Origin: Lysobacterales bacterium
Lineage (GTDB): Bacteria; Pseudomonadota; Gammaproteobacteria; Xanthomonadales; Xanthomonadaceae
Reading direction: 5' to 3'
NCBI GenBank assembly: GCA_014946745.1
Contig: JADCRD010000001.1
Location: 496,001 to 560,000 of the forward strand
DNA length: 64,000 nucleotides
Made by a program: the position numbers and the translations under genes
Shown here: in pieces, positions 46,961-55,679 of the stretch
How positions within the stretch are numbered: position 1 is the stretch's first letter
Layout: the number at the start of each line of letters is the position of its first letter
The notes under the pieces: generated by a model
Seen by the model: the letters and a program-made list of their open reading frames with translations, nothing else
Database searches by the model: none
What the model was told of the DNA's origin: nothing

Positions 46961-48091
46961 ATGCTCGCCTGTTCAATCGCTGACTTCCGGGGCTTCTCCG
47001 TGCGCCTGCTCGTGCCGTTCCGTCCCTCGCTTCGCCTGCCTGAGTTCCTGTTCGCGCTGTTCCTGTGTGCGGGCTGCGCGCCGCTGGCTCTGGCGCAGCC
47101 CATCGACCCGGCTGCGCTCTACGAGGGCGAGGCGGCGGTGCCCGATCAATCGGAAGAGGCCCGCGCCGCGGCACTTCCTGAAGCGCTGGCGCGCGTCCTG
47201 GTCAAGCTCACCGGCAGTGAGGACACGCCGCTGCAGCCCGCCGTGCGCGAGCCGCTCGCTGGAGCCGCAGGCCTGTTGCAGCACTTCCGCTACCGCAGCG
47301 AGGTGGCGGTGGTGAACGGCCTGCCCGAGCAGCGCGCCGTGCTGGTGGCGCGCTTCGATCGCGCCAAGGTCGATGCCCTGCTCAGCGGCGCCGGAATCGC
47401 GTTCTGGCCGGGTCCGCGCCCGCCGCTGATGCTGTGGCTCGGTATTGACGACGGCCGCGGCCCGCGGCTGGTGAGCGAAGCCCAGGCTCAGGCCGTGACT
47501 GCACTCAGCAACCGCGCGGCCAACGAAGGCGTCGGATTGATTTTTCCGCTGCTTGATCTTGAGGATCAGGCGGCCGTCAGCGCCCAGGCGGTCTGGGACG
47601 AGAACGTCGCGGCGCTGGTCGCCGGCAGCGCGCGCTACGCCAGCCAGAGTCTGCTTTCCGGCCGATTGGAGCGGGCGGGCAGCGGCTGGCGCGCGAGCTG
47701 GCTGGTAATCGACGGGGGCGAAGTGCTGCGGCGCTGGAGCGACGCAGGCGGCGATGCCCAGGCGCTGCTGGCAAACGGCGCCAGCCAGGCCGTGTCGGCC
47801 CTCACCCAGCGCTACTCGGGCTTGGCGGCGCTCGGTGAGCCGGGCCGCTATGCGGTGCGCATCCAGGGCATCCAGAGTGGCGCCGACTATGCGCGGGCGG
47901 TTGCCTATCTGCGCTCGCTGAGCCTGGTTCGCGGCATCGAGGTGCGTTCGGCCGAGGACAGCGTGCTGGTGCTGATGCTCGACCTCGGGGCTGGCGTTGA
48001 GGCGCTGCAGCGGCTGGCCAGTTTCGGCCAGGTGTTGCGCCCGCTGGGCAGCAGCCCGGGCGGGGCCGCCGAGTTCCAATTGGAACCCTGA
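46961..48091 (+). CDS. DUF2066 domain-containing exported protein
   Basis: 376 residues with a signal peptide ([17 protein letters not shown]). The conserved N-terminal core includes [20 protein letters not shown] and the C-terminal [27 protein letters not shown]2066 is common beside purM in gammaproteobacteria; function unknown, but it may be an envelope protein. The ATG at 46961 has no ribosome site; a GTG at 47000 preceded by CCGGGG could be the true start, and both keep the signal peptide. Confidence 0.85.
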   Translation: MLACSIADFRGFSVRLLVPFRPSLRLPEFLFALFLCAGCAPLALAQPIDPAALYEGEAAVPDQSEEARAAALPEALARVLVKLTGSEDTPLQPAVREPLAGAAGLLQHFRYRSEVAVVNGLPEQRAVLVARFDRAKVDALLSGAGIAFWPGPRPPLMLWLGIDDGRGPRLVSEAQAQAVTALSNRAANEGVGLIFPLLDLEDQAAVSAQAVWDENVAALVAGSARYASQSLLSGRLERAGSGWRASWLVIDGGEVLRRWSDAGGDAQALLANGASQAVSALTQRYSGLAALGEPGRYAVRIQGIQSGADYARAVAYLRSLSLVRGIEVRSAEDSVLVLMLDLGAGVEALQRLASFGQVLRPLGSSPGGAAEFQLEP

Positions 48092-48104
48092 GCCGATTGA
48101 TCCC

Positions 48105-48674
48105 ATGACGGCCCTGCGCCATTTGCCGAATGCGCTGACGATCCTGCGCCTGCTGCTGGTGCCGCCGCTGGCGGTGCTGCTGCTGCGCGGCGAGTACGAA
48201 TCGGCGCTGTGGGTGGCGGCCATTGCGGGGCTGACTGACGCGCTCGATGGCGCGCTCGCGCGGATGTTCCGCTGGCAGAGCTGGCTCGGCGGGGTGCTCG
48301 ATCCGCTGGCGGACAAGCTTCTGGTGGTCACCGGCTACGCTTGTCTGTGGTGGCAGAACGTGATTCCGGATTGGCTGGCGGCCCTGGTGGCTTTGCGTGA
48401 TCTGGTGATTGTCGCTGGCGCCACGGTCTGGCATCGACGCATCGAGTGCCTCACGCCCACGCCCAGCCTGCTGGGCAAGCTCACGACGTTCCTGCAGCTC
48501 GTGTTCCTGCTGGCCTGTCTGATCCACGTAGGGTCACGTGCCGATTTCGGCCACGTCCTGCCGCAGCTCGCGGCGGTCACTGGGCTCGCCACCCTGCTCA
48601 GCGGCATTGATTACGTCTGGCGCTACGGCCGCCGCGCCCGCGCCCGCGCTTCGCTTGGAGCTCCGCATGACTGA
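48105..48674 (+). CDS. CDP-alcohol phosphatidyltransferase (PgsA-like)
   Basis: 189 residues with the full CDP-OH-P motif in LTDALDGALARMFRWQSWLG followed by GVLDPLADKLL, i.e. DxxDGxxARx8GxxxDxxxD. Four to five membrane helices. This family makes phosphatidylglycerophosphate or related lipids; since the gene here is short and beside perM, I keep the call at family level. ATG at 48105 lies 13 bases after the DUF2066 stop; its end overlaps perM by eight bases. Confidence 0.88.
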   Translation: MTALRHLPNALTILRLLLVPPLAVLLLRGEYESALWVAAIAGLTDALDGALARMFRWQSWLGGVLDPLADKLLVVTGYACLWWQNVIPDWLAALVALRDLVIVAGATVWHRRIECLTPTPSLLGKLTTFLQLVFLLACLIHVGSRADFGHVLPQLAAVTGLATLLSGIDYVWRYGRRARARASLGAPHD

Positions 48675-49992
48675 TACCCACAAGTGGCAGCTGCTGGCGT
48701 TGACCGTGCTGCTCGGCGGCCTGCTCTACCTGCTGGCGCCAGTGCTCACACCCTTCGCTGCGGCAGCGCTGTTCGCCTATCTCGGTGATCCGCTGGTCGA
48801 CCGGCTGCAGGCGCGCAAGCTGTCGCGCGGCAGCGCCGTCGGCATCGTGTTCCTGCTGATGACGCTCGTCGTCGTCGGCGCGGTGCTGCTGCTCATTCCG
48901 ATGCTGCGCACGCAGATGACCTCGTTCGGCGAGAAGCTGCCGGTGTTCGCCGAATGGGTGCAGAACACCGCCTTGCCCTGGCTCGAAGCCCAGACCGGCT
49001 TCGGACTTGACCATCTCAAGACCGAGAACCTGGTGGCGCTGGCCAAGGACTACTGGCAGGAGGCCGGGCAGGCCGCAGGTCAGGTGTTCACGCACCTGTC
49101 GCGGTCCAGTCTGGCGGTGCTGGGCTTTCTGGCCAATCTCGCGCTCATTCCGGTGGTGAGCTTTTACCTGCTTCGCGACTGGGATGTGCTGCTCGGTCGC
49201 GTGCGCGAGCTGCTGCCGCGAACCGTGGAGCCCACCGTGGTGCGGCTCGCTGGCGAGGCCGACGCCGTGCTGGGCAGCTTCCTGCGCGGGCAGCTCAGCG
49301 TCATGCTCTCGTTGGGCGCGATCTACTCGATGGGCCTATGGCTGGTCGGCATCGACCTCGCTCTGCTGATCGGCATGCTGGCGGGCCTGGTCAGCTTCGT
49401 GCCCTACCTCGGCATGATCATCGGCCTCGGCGCTGCGCTGATCGCGACCCTGGTCCAGCACGGCGATCTGTTCCACATCGTGCTGGTCTGTGTAGTGTTC
49501 GGCGCCGGCCAGACGATCGAAAGTTTCGTCCTCACGCCTTGGCTGGTGGGCGACAAGATCGGCATGCATCCGGTCGCGGTGATCTTCGCGATCATGGCCG
49601 GCGGCCAGCTGTTCGGCTTTCTTGGCGTGCTGCTGGCCCTGCCGGTGGCGGCGGTGGTCATGGTGGTCTTGCGCTGGCTGCATGCGCGCTACACCGAGAG
49701 TTCGCTGTACGGGGGCGAGGGCGACCGCGAGCATCGCCATAGCCGTCGTGAGCGTACGCAGCGCGAGCGCAGCGCCCGATCCGAAGCCGCAGCCATGGCC
49801 ACAGGCGCCAGCGAGGAGGACGCGCGCGCATCGGGCCCGCTCAGCTCCGCAGGACGCGACACGGCCCCTCGCAGCGCCCGGCCGTCCGCTCCTGAAGGCG
49901 AGCCCGAAGGCGTGACCGCGGGCCCGCCGGAAGGCGGCAAGCGTCGCCGTCGTCGCCGCGGGCCGCGTGGCGGCGGAGACCGCCCGGCGTGA
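48667..49992 (+). CDS. AI-2E/PerM-family membrane protein with basic C-terminal tail
   Basis: 441 residues. The first ~350 are a PerM-type transporter: two N-terminal helices, a long periplasmic/cytosolic helical part, and the conserved FVPYLGMIIGLGAALIATLV and ESFVLTPWLVGDKIGMHPVAVIF blocks. Family members act as channels or exporters with disputed substrates. After residue ~370 comes an Arg/Glu/Ser-rich, low-complexity tail ending GGKRRRRRRGPRGGGDRPA, not typical of E. coli PerM. PerM and Hda are often neighbours, as here. ATG at 48667 overlaps the pgsA-like stop. Confidence 0.9.
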   Translation: MTDTHKWQLLALTVLLGGLLYLLAPVLTPFAAAALFAYLGDPLVDRLQARKLSRGSAVGIVFLLMTLVVVGAVLLLIPMLRTQMTSFGEKLPVFAEWVQNTALPWLEAQTGFGLDHLKTENLVALAKDYWQEAGQAAGQVFTHLSRSSLAVLGFLANLALIPVVSFYLLRDWDVLLGRVRELLPRTVEPTVVRLAGEADAVLGSFLRGQLSVMLSLGAIYSMGLWLVGIDLALLIGMLAGLVSFVPYLGMIIGLGAALIATLVQHGDLFHIVLVCVVFGAGQTIESFVLTPWLVGDKIGMHPVAVIFAIMAGGQLFGFLGVLLALPVAAVVMVVLRWLHARYTESSLYGGEGDREHRHSRRERTQRERSARSEAAAMATGASEEDARASGPLSSAGRDTAPRSARPSAPEGEPEGVTAGPPEGGKRRRRRRGPRGGGDRPA

Positions 49993-50684
49993 GCGTGCCG
50001 CAGCTCCCGCTGAACCTGCGGGCGCCGCAGGTCGCGGGCTTCGAGGACTTCGAAGGCAGCGCAGAGGCGGTTGCACAGCTGCGCGCATGTGCCCGCGGCG
50101 AGTCGGCAGGCCACGTGTTTCTGGATGGGCCGACCGGCAGCGGCCGCAGCCATCTGCTGCTGTCCGCGGTGGCCGAAGCCCGGCGTTCAGGGCGCGAGGT
50201 GCACTACCTGCCGCTGGCAGTGCTTGGCCCGCGAGCGCTCGATGCGCTACAGGCGCTTGAGGGGCTTGGCCTGGTTGCGCTCGACGATCTGCAGTCGGTG
50301 GTCGGCGACCGCGAGCGCGAGATCGAACTGTTCGCCCTGCACAACCGCGTGCACGATCAGGGCGGCCAGCTTCTCTATGCGGCGGATGCTTCGCCGCAGG
50401 GCCTGGCGCTTGCGCTGCCCGACCTGCGCTCGCGCCTGCAGCAGTGCAGCCGCTTCTCGCTGCGCGCACTCGATGACGAGGGCCGTCGCCGGGTGCTGAA
50501 ACGCCGGGCGCAGGCGCGGGGGCTTGAGCTGGATGAGCCGGTGCTCGACTACCTTTTCCGCCGCCATTCGCGCGATCTGCAGGCGCTCACGCGCCTGCTC
50601 GAACGGCTCGATCAGGAGAGCCTGGCCGCGCAGCGGCGGATCACGGTGCCGTTTCTGCGAACGCTGCTGGACGCCGGCGCTTAA
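49989..50684 (+). CDS. hda: DnaA regulatory inactivator Hda
   Basis: 231 residues: N-terminal QLPLNL clamp-binding motif (residues 5-10), AAA+ Walker A as GPTGSGRSHLL (Arg instead of Lys is normal for Hda), LVALDDLQSV Walker B, and sensor 2-like RRVLKRRAQARGLEL. It promotes DnaA-ATP hydrolysis with the sliding clamp. GTG start at 49989 overlaps the perM stop (GTGA). Its TAA stop directly abuts the ~190-bp repeat (copy C). Confidence 0.93.
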   Translation: MSVPQLPLNLRAPQVAGFEDFEGSAEAVAQLRACARGESAGHVFLDGPTGSGRSHLLLSAVAEARRSGREVHYLPLAVLGPRALDALQALEGLGLVALDDLQSVVGDREREIELFALHNRVHDQGGQLLYAADASPQGLALALPDLRSRLQQCSRFSLRALDDEGRRRVLKRRAQARGLELDEPVLDYLFRRHSRDLQALTRLLERLDQESLAAQRRITVPFLRTLLDAGA

Positions 50685-50875
50685 GGCAGCACGGATCAAG
50701 CCCCTCCTGGCCTTGATTCGTAGTCGCGAGTCCGGCGCATGTCCGGACTCGTTCGGCCGCTAGGCGGCGACGCCTTCGCTTCGCTCGGTCACGCTGGATC
50801 AAGCATTTCCGTGCTCGATCCGCGGGCGCGCCCTCCATGGCGCGCGGCAACGCTGAATTCTTCAGCTTTGCCTTA
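50685..50875. repeat. ~190-bp mosaic intergenic element (copy C)
   Basis: GGCAGCACGGATCAAG begins at the base after the hda stop. The order and palindromes match copy A: GAGTCCGG/CCGGACTC stem, CTTCGCTTCGCTCGGTCACG, GATCCGCGGGCGCGCC, and a terminal hairpin at 50847-50871 (GCAACGCTGAA/TTCAGCTTTGC, one mismatch). Between convergent hda and the Trm112-type gene. Confidence 0.88.
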
Positions 50876-50965
50876 GGGCTGCAAGAAGTCGGCAGCGCGC
50901 CCGAGCTTTGCGAGCGTTCCACATCCGGCGGAAGCGAGTTCGGCATTGCGGGACTCGCGACTACG

Positions 50966-50990
50966 GATCAAGTGCAGGATGAACTTGATC
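50966..50990. terminator. GATCAAGT / ACTTGATC hairpin
   Basis: Eight-base stem, 9-base loop, 10 bases beyond the stop of the Trm112-type gene (minus strand). It equals the left end of the ~190-bp element, so a truncated copy seems to serve as its terminator. With copy C it accounts for the 315-base gap. Confidence 0.55.
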
Positions 50991-50999
50991 TGTGCTGAT

Positions 51000-51260
51000 T
51001 CAGCCGAGCTGCGACCACTCCACGGCCTCATCGGCCAGCAGCACCGGAATACCGTCCTCGATGCGATACGCGCGGCTGCCGCTGGCGGTGATCAGCGCTT
51101 CCTTCCAGGCCTGGCTGAGCGCCTGACCATCTGTCTGCCTGACATCGCCGGCCGCAATGGCGGCATTGAGCGAGGCCAGTCGCTGCGCGTCCAGCATCTG
51201 CAGCGGCTGGCGGGTCAGCGGGCAGCACAGGATTTCAAGCAGGCGCGGATCAAGGGCCAT
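51000..51260 (-). CDS. Trm112 family protein
   Basis: 86 residues from ATG 51260: [17 protein letters not shown] carries a Cys pair (only part of the four-Cys zinc site of Trm112), and the C-terminal [15 protein letters not shown] matches the conserved end. Such small proteins are methyltransferase partners or activators. A longer frame upstream is not conserved. Divergent from purE. Confidence 0.85.
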   Translation of the reverse strand: MALDPRLLEILCCPLTRQPLQMLDAQRLASLNAAIAAGDVRQTDGQALSQAWKEALITASGSRAYRIEDGIPVLLADEAVEWSQLG

Positions 51261-51415
51261 GGACGGTCGCCGGGAGTGATGACAATCCCGCGATTGTCGG
51301 CCATGGGCCGACGCACTGCAAAGCACGCATCGCACGGCCCGTCTACACTGTGCGGCTTCCGGACGGGCGGGGTGCCCGCGCCGGGTTCGCTATCGCCATG
51401 CGGAGGCCGCAGCCG

Positions 51416-51937
51416 ATGACGCAGCACACGCTCGCCGCCCACACCACCGCGCCGCTGGTTGGCGTCGTGATGGGCTCGCGTTCCGATTGGGACACCATGC
51501 AGCACGCCGTCCAGCGGCTTGAATTGCTGGGCGTGCCGCATGAAGTGCAGGTGGTCAGCGCGCACCGCACGCCCGATCTGTTGTTCCAGTACGCCGAAGC
51601 CGCGGAGGCGCGCGGCTTGCGCGCGATCATCGCCGGTGCCGGGGGCGCTGCCCATCTGCCGGGCATGCTGGCCGCTAAGACCGCCCTCCCTGTGCTCGGC
51701 GTGCCGGTGCAGTCGAAGGCGCTCAACGGGCTCGACTCGCTGCTGTCGATTGTGCAGATGCCGGCCGGCATTCCGGTCGCGACCTTTGCCATCGGCGTCG
51801 CTGGCGCCGCCAATGCGGGCCTGTTTGCCGCCAGCCTGCTGGCGGCCGATCACCCCGCCATCCGTGCAGCGTTGGCGGCCTTCCGCGCCAAGCAGACCGA
51901 CGACGTGCTGGCTCATCCCGACCCGAGGCAGGCATGA
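51416..51937 (+). CDS. purE: N5-carboxyaminoimidazole ribonucleotide mutase
   Basis: 173 residues: [65 protein letters not shown], and [19 protein letters not shown]. These are the class I PurE blocks including the catalytic His. It rearranges N5-CAIR to CAIR. The ATG at 51416 is the likeliest start; one at 51398 is possible. It overlaps purK by four bases (ATGA). Confidence 0.95.
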   Translation: MTQHTLAAHTTAPLVGVVMGSRSDWDTMQHAVQRLELLGVPHEVQVVSAHRTPDLLFQYAEAAEARGLRAIIAGAGGAAHLPGMLAAKTALPVLGVPVQSKALNGLDSLLSIVQMPAGIPVATFAIGVAGAANAGLFAASLLAADHPAIRAALAAFRAKQTDDVLAHPDPRQA

Positions 51938-53091
51938 GCGAGCGCAGCCTGATCCGGGTTGGCGTGCTTGGCGGCGGCCAGCTTGCGCGCATGCTGGCGC
52001 TGGCCGGCGCACCGCTGGGCACGAAGTTCGTGATGCTCGACACCGACGCCAACGCCTGCGGTGGCCAAGTCGCCGCGCTGCTGCAGGCCGACTATCGCGA
52101 TCTTGACGCGCTAGGCCGCTTCGCCGCGCAGATAGACATCGCCACCTTCGATTTCGAGAACGTGCCCGCGGACAGTGCCGCCTGGCTCGCCAAACGTGTG
52201 CCGGTGTTTCCGAACCCCCGCGCGCTGGCCGTGGCCCAGGATCGCATGGCCGAGAAAACGCTGTTTCGCGGACTCGGCATCGGCACCCCTGCATTTGCGG
52301 CGGTCGACACCCTTGAGCAGCTGCGCGAGGCGGTCGGACGCATCGGCCTGCCCAGCATCCTCAAGACGCGCCGGCTCGGCTACGACGGCAAGGGTCAGGT
52401 CCGCCTCCGCAAGCCTGATGACGTCGAAGCCGCCTGGGCGGCGCTGTCGCATGGGCAGGATCAGGCCAGCTTGATCCTCGAAGCCTTCGTGCCCTTCGAC
52501 AGTGAGCTGTCTGTCGTTGCCGTACGCGGCCGCGACGGCGAGTTCCGCAGCTACCCGCTGACCCGCAACTGGCACCACGAGGGGATTCTTTCCCTGAGCC
52601 TCGCGCCGGCTGCCGTCAGCGAGACGCTTGCGGATCGGGCTGTGGCACATGCGCGCGCGGTTGCCGATTCGCTGGACTACGTGGGCGTGTTTGCGCTCGA
52701 GCTGTTCGAGAAGGGCGGCGAGCTGCTCGCCAACGAGATGGCGCCGCGCGTCCACAACAGCGGACACTGGACCATCGAGGGCGCGGTCAGCAGCCAGTTC
52801 GAGAACCATCTGCGCGCCGTGCTCGGCCTGCCGCTGGGCGACACCGCCACGCGCGGCCACAGCGCCATGCTCAATTGGATAGGCGAATTGCCCGACTGCG
52901 CCGCCGCGCTGACCGTGCCGGGCTTGCACTGGCATGACTACGGGAAAAGCGCGCGCGCCGCTCGCAAGGTGGGCCACGCGACCGTTCGCGCCGACAGTGC
53001 GGTCGCGCTGGCCGAGGCGCTGGAGCGGGCGGGTGAGGTCTTGGGCCGACAGGCGCAGGTGCAGCCGGCAATTGACGCGCTGCGCAGCTGA
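51934..53091 (+). CDS. purK: N5-carboxyaminoimidazole ribonucleotide synthase
   Basis: 385 residues of the ATP-grasp fold: [39 protein letters not shown] (ATP-grasp), [20 protein letters not shown], and LNWIGELPD. Makes N5-CAIR from AIR, ATP and bicarbonate. Translationally coupled to purE by an ATGA overlap. Confidence 0.95.
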   Translation: MSERSLIRVGVLGGGQLARMLALAGAPLGTKFVMLDTDANACGGQVAALLQADYRDLDALGRFAAQIDIATFDFENVPADSAAWLAKRVPVFPNPRALAVAQDRMAEKTLFRGLGIGTPAFAAVDTLEQLREAVGRIGLPSILKTRRLGYDGKGQVRLRKPDDVEAAWAALSHGQDQASLILEAFVPFDSELSVVAVRGRDGEFRSYPLTRNWHHEGILSLSLAPAAVSETLADRAVAHARAVADSLDYVGVFALELFEKGGELLANEMAPRVHNSGHWTIEGAVSSQFENHLRAVLGLPLGDTATRGHSAMLNWIGELPDCAAALTVPGLHWHDYGKSARAARKVGHATVRADSAVALAEALERAGEVLGRQAQVQPAIDALRS

Positions 53092-53248
53092 AGGCCAAGG
53101 GCGCTCCAACGTTTGACTCGCCGCAAAAGCGGGCAAGGTCCGGCGAATCGAATGCTGGCCACCTCGCGCAAGCTCATGGAGCCTTCCTCGACGCAAGGCC
53201 GGTCCGCAGGGGCGAGGGGATAGAGACACTCGCTGCCACTTGGCCCTC

Positions 53249-53397
53249 AGGCAACACGGATCAAGTCAATCGTGGACTTGATGGTCGCGAGCCCGGCGCG
53301 GGTTCAGACTCGCTTCTTCTGGATCAGGCCCTTGCGTGCCCGATCCGCGAGCACGCCCTCCATGTCGCGCGGCAACGCTGAGTTGTTCAGCGTTGCT
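53249..53397. repeat. ~190-bp mosaic intergenic element (copy D, shortened)
   Basis: GGCAACACGGATCAAG, a GATCAAGT...ACTTGAT hairpin, a shortened core, GATCCGCGAGCACGCCCTCC, and a terminal hairpin at 53372-53396 (GCAACGCTGA/TCAGCGTTGC). It lies in the 439-base gap between purK and the TlpA-like gene, both on the plus strand; nothing else is seen there. Confidence 0.82.
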
Positions 53398-53530
53398 CGG
53401 GGGTTCCAGAGACCGGTCGCGCGCTCCGCGCGCGTGGCAAGGTGCGCCAGACCGCGATTCGGGCAACGCGAGTAGCAGCGATCAGATTCCGCTTGGCTTG
53501 ACCAACAGACTCCCTGATTCGAATCCCTCA

Positions 53531-54412
53531 ATGCCCGATGCGATCACCCTAGGCCCCTTGCTGCTGCCAACCCAGGCCTTGCTTCTCGTCGTCGCCACAG
53601 CGGTGGCGCTGGGGACGTTGGCTCTTTTGCGCGACACCGAGCCGTCCTCGCGCGCTGGCGCCGAGATGCGGCTGTTCCTCGCGCTGGCGACCGGACTGCT
53701 CTGCGCGCGCCTTGGGTGGATCGCCCAGCATTGGCAGGCCTACGCCGAAAGTCCTTGGGCCGTGCTGGCCTTCCGCGACGGCGGCTACGCGCCGGGCATC
53801 GGATTGATGGCCGGGCTGGGTGCGGTCACGGTGTTTGTCTTCCGAACGGCATCGGACGCGGCTTCATCGACCGATCCGTCTTCCGCGGTTCCCATTGAAG
53901 CCCGATCGAGCGCACAGGCAGTGCGTCGCCGCCAACTCTGGATTCCCGCCGCTGCCGCTGCCGTGATCTTGCTCGGCGGCCAATCGGTGCTCACCATCGA
54001 TGGCCGTCTTGCGCCGCTGCCCAGCCTCGAAGTGCTGGACATGGCGGGGACCCCGGTGCGCTTGCCTGCCCGGATAGGGCGTCCGCAAGTTGTCAACCTG
54101 TGGGCGAGCTGGTGTGCGCCTTGCCGCCGCGAGATGCCCGCATTCACCCGTGTGCAGGCGCAGCGGCCGGATGTGGACTTCGTGTATCTCAACATCGGCG
54201 AGAGCTTGGACGAGATCGCCCTCTTCACCCGTACGCTCGCCGTGCCGCTGTCGCCGATCCTTCGCGATCCGCAGGGCAGGGTGCCTGAACAGCTCGACAT
54301 CCGCGGCTACCCCACGACCCTGATTCTCGACGCCGAAGGCCATCTGCTGCATCGGCGCAGCGGTGAACTCTCGGAGGCGAGCCTCAAGGCCCTGCTGCCG
54401 CCACCGGCATGA
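53531..54412 (+). CDS. Membrane-anchored TlpA-like thioredoxin with Lgt-like N-terminal domain
   Basis: 293 residues. The first ~115 form several helices that weakly resemble the prolipoprotein diacylglyceryl transferase fold (CARLGWIAQHWQAYAESPWAVLAFRDGG), but lack the essential His and the second Arg, so enzyme activity is unlikely. A further helix (WIPAAAAAVILLGGQ) is followed by a periplasmic TlpA/ResA-like domain with WASWCAPCRREMP (Cys195, Cys198) and GYPTTLILD (cis-Pro). Probably a periplasmic disulfide reductase for cytochrome c or other thiol substrates. ATG at 53531; a longer frame would read the repeat. Confidence 0.85.
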   Translation: MPDAITLGPLLLPTQALLLVVATAVALGTLALLRDTEPSSRAGAEMRLFLALATGLLCARLGWIAQHWQAYAESPWAVLAFRDGGYAPGIGLMAGLGAVTVFVFRTASDAASSTDPSSAVPIEARSSAQAVRRRQLWIPAAAAAVILLGGQSVLTIDGRLAPLPSLEVLDMAGTPVRLPARIGRPQVVNLWASWCAPCRREMPAFTRVQAQRPDVDFVYLNIGESLDEIALFTRTLAVPLSPILRDPQGRVPEQLDIRGYPTTLILDAEGHLLHRRSGELSEASLKALLPPPA

Positions 54413-54684
54413 GGTCCGCCTCGCGCGTGCACATCACGCGTCAGGCGAACCCCGCGGCACGATCGCATCTCCTCGCGGCTGGTCGAGCGGTTTTGGCAAC
54501 TGGCTCGAATCCAAGGCGTACCTAGCCGGACGCAGAGGCTTGGCATTCCGCCTCGCGGCTTCGCGCGCAGCCCCGACCAAGCCCCGGAAACGCTGGTCGG
54601 TGTCGGTCTACCGGCTGTCTGGCACGTGCGGAACTTGCTGCAAGCCCGCGATACTGTTGGCATCGGAGCAAACCGGAGCGTTCC

Positions 54685-55212
54685 ATGACACCGTTCACCA
54701 AGCGGCCACCATCCGGCGTGACATTGATTGAACTGATGATCGTGCTGGTGATTCTCGGGATCGGTACAGCCTTGGCACTGCCAGCTTTCAACGACGTTAT
54801 TCGACAGTCGCGCGTTTCCTCGGAAGTCAACGAGCTTTTGGCGGCGATCAATCTGACCCGCAGTGAGGCGCTGAAGCGTGGCCAGACCGTGCTGATGTGC
54901 GGCTCGTCTGATCAGGCCACCTGTACAGGTGATTTCTCGGGCGGCTGGATCGTCTGGAACGACGCGAACTTCGACAATGCTGTTCAGAACGCGGAGATCA
55001 TCACGGTTCGTTCGGTTTTGACAGAGCGCGTTGAGCTTGCCGGTAGCGTGGACCGCTTCGGCTTTGACCGCCGCGGCCTGCGGATGGCGGCGGCTGACGT
55101 CAGCTTTCAGATCCAGCCTCATGCCTGCGTTGCAGGCAAGCTTCAGCAGCGACGGATCGATATTGGATCGGGCGGTCGCGTCACCAGAACGGAAGCCGGA
55201 GCGTGTCCATGA
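54685..55212 (+). CDS. fimT: Type IV pilus minor pilin FimT
   Basis: 175 residues. Prepilin site after Gly11: VTLIELMIVLVILGIGTALALPAF, with Glu at +5. The GspH/FimT globular domain follows, with a Cys pair (LMCGSSDQATC) and a later Cys. FimT is a minor pilin; in related bacteria it binds DNA during uptake. The start is ATG 54685, after GGAG. First of a gene series fimT-pilV-pilW-pilX-pilY1; its stop overlaps pilV by four bases. The 272-base upstream gap holds no other feature, and presumably the promoter. Confidence 0.92.
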   Translation: MTPFTKRPPSGVTLIELMIVLVILGIGTALALPAFNDVIRQSRVSSEVNELLAAINLTRSEALKRGQTVLMCGSSDQATCTGDFSGGWIVWNDANFDNAVQNAEIITVRSVLTERVELAGSVDRFGFDRRGLRMAAADVSFQIQPHACVAGKLQQRRIDIGSGGRVTRTEAGACP

Positions 55213-55679
55213 AGACCACAGCCTTGCGTAATCGACAGCGCGGCTTCTCGCTTATCGAGATCATGGTGGCGGTGCTTGTCATGTCCATCGGCTTGCTGGG
55301 TCTCGCAGCGCTTCAGGCGACCGCTCTGTCGAGAGGTGCGAGCGCGGATCAGCGTGCCCAAGCGGTCAATGCGGCTAGTGAGTTGATCGACATGGTGCGT
55401 GCGAATCGTGGAGAGGCAAACCGGTATGCCGGAGCTTTTGCCACCGGCGCTTGTAATGCTGCGTTGCTTCCCCCGTTCGGCGTGCCCGCCGGTAATTCAA
55501 TGGCCATTCCTGAGCGAAATGCGTGGGTCAACAACGTTCGCTGCAGCCTTCCGGGGGCAAGTGGCAACGTGCAGATTGCAGGGGGTGTGATCGACGTAAC
55601 GATCGCTTGGGCGGACGCCCGTTGGGAGGAAGATGCTGCAAACCAGGCCACGGTCGTCCAGATCAGGAGTCAGCTCTGA
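55209..55679 (+). CDS. pilV: Type IV pilus minor pilin PilV
   Basis: 156 residues from ATG 55209 (ATGA overlap with fimT; a GTG two codons earlier is in the frame but less likely). Cleavage after Gly12: FSLIEIMVAVLVMSIGLLGLAALQ, then ANAASELIDMVRANR-like PilV sequence. It forms the pilus priming complex with FimU/T, PilW and PilX. It overlaps pilW by one base. Confidence 0.92.
   Translation: MKTTALRNRQRGFSLIEIMVAVLVMSIGLLGLAALQATALSRGASADQRAQAVNAASELIDMVRANRGEANRYAGAFATGACNAALLPPFGVPAGNSMAIPERNAWVNNVRCSLPGASGNVQIAGGVIDVTIAWADARWEEDAANQATVVQIRSQL

Noticed and set aside
54620-54650. Sigma-54-like promoter upstream of fimT (TGGCACG...TTGCT)
   Set aside because: The GG to GC distance is about 16 bases instead of 12, so the elements do not fit.
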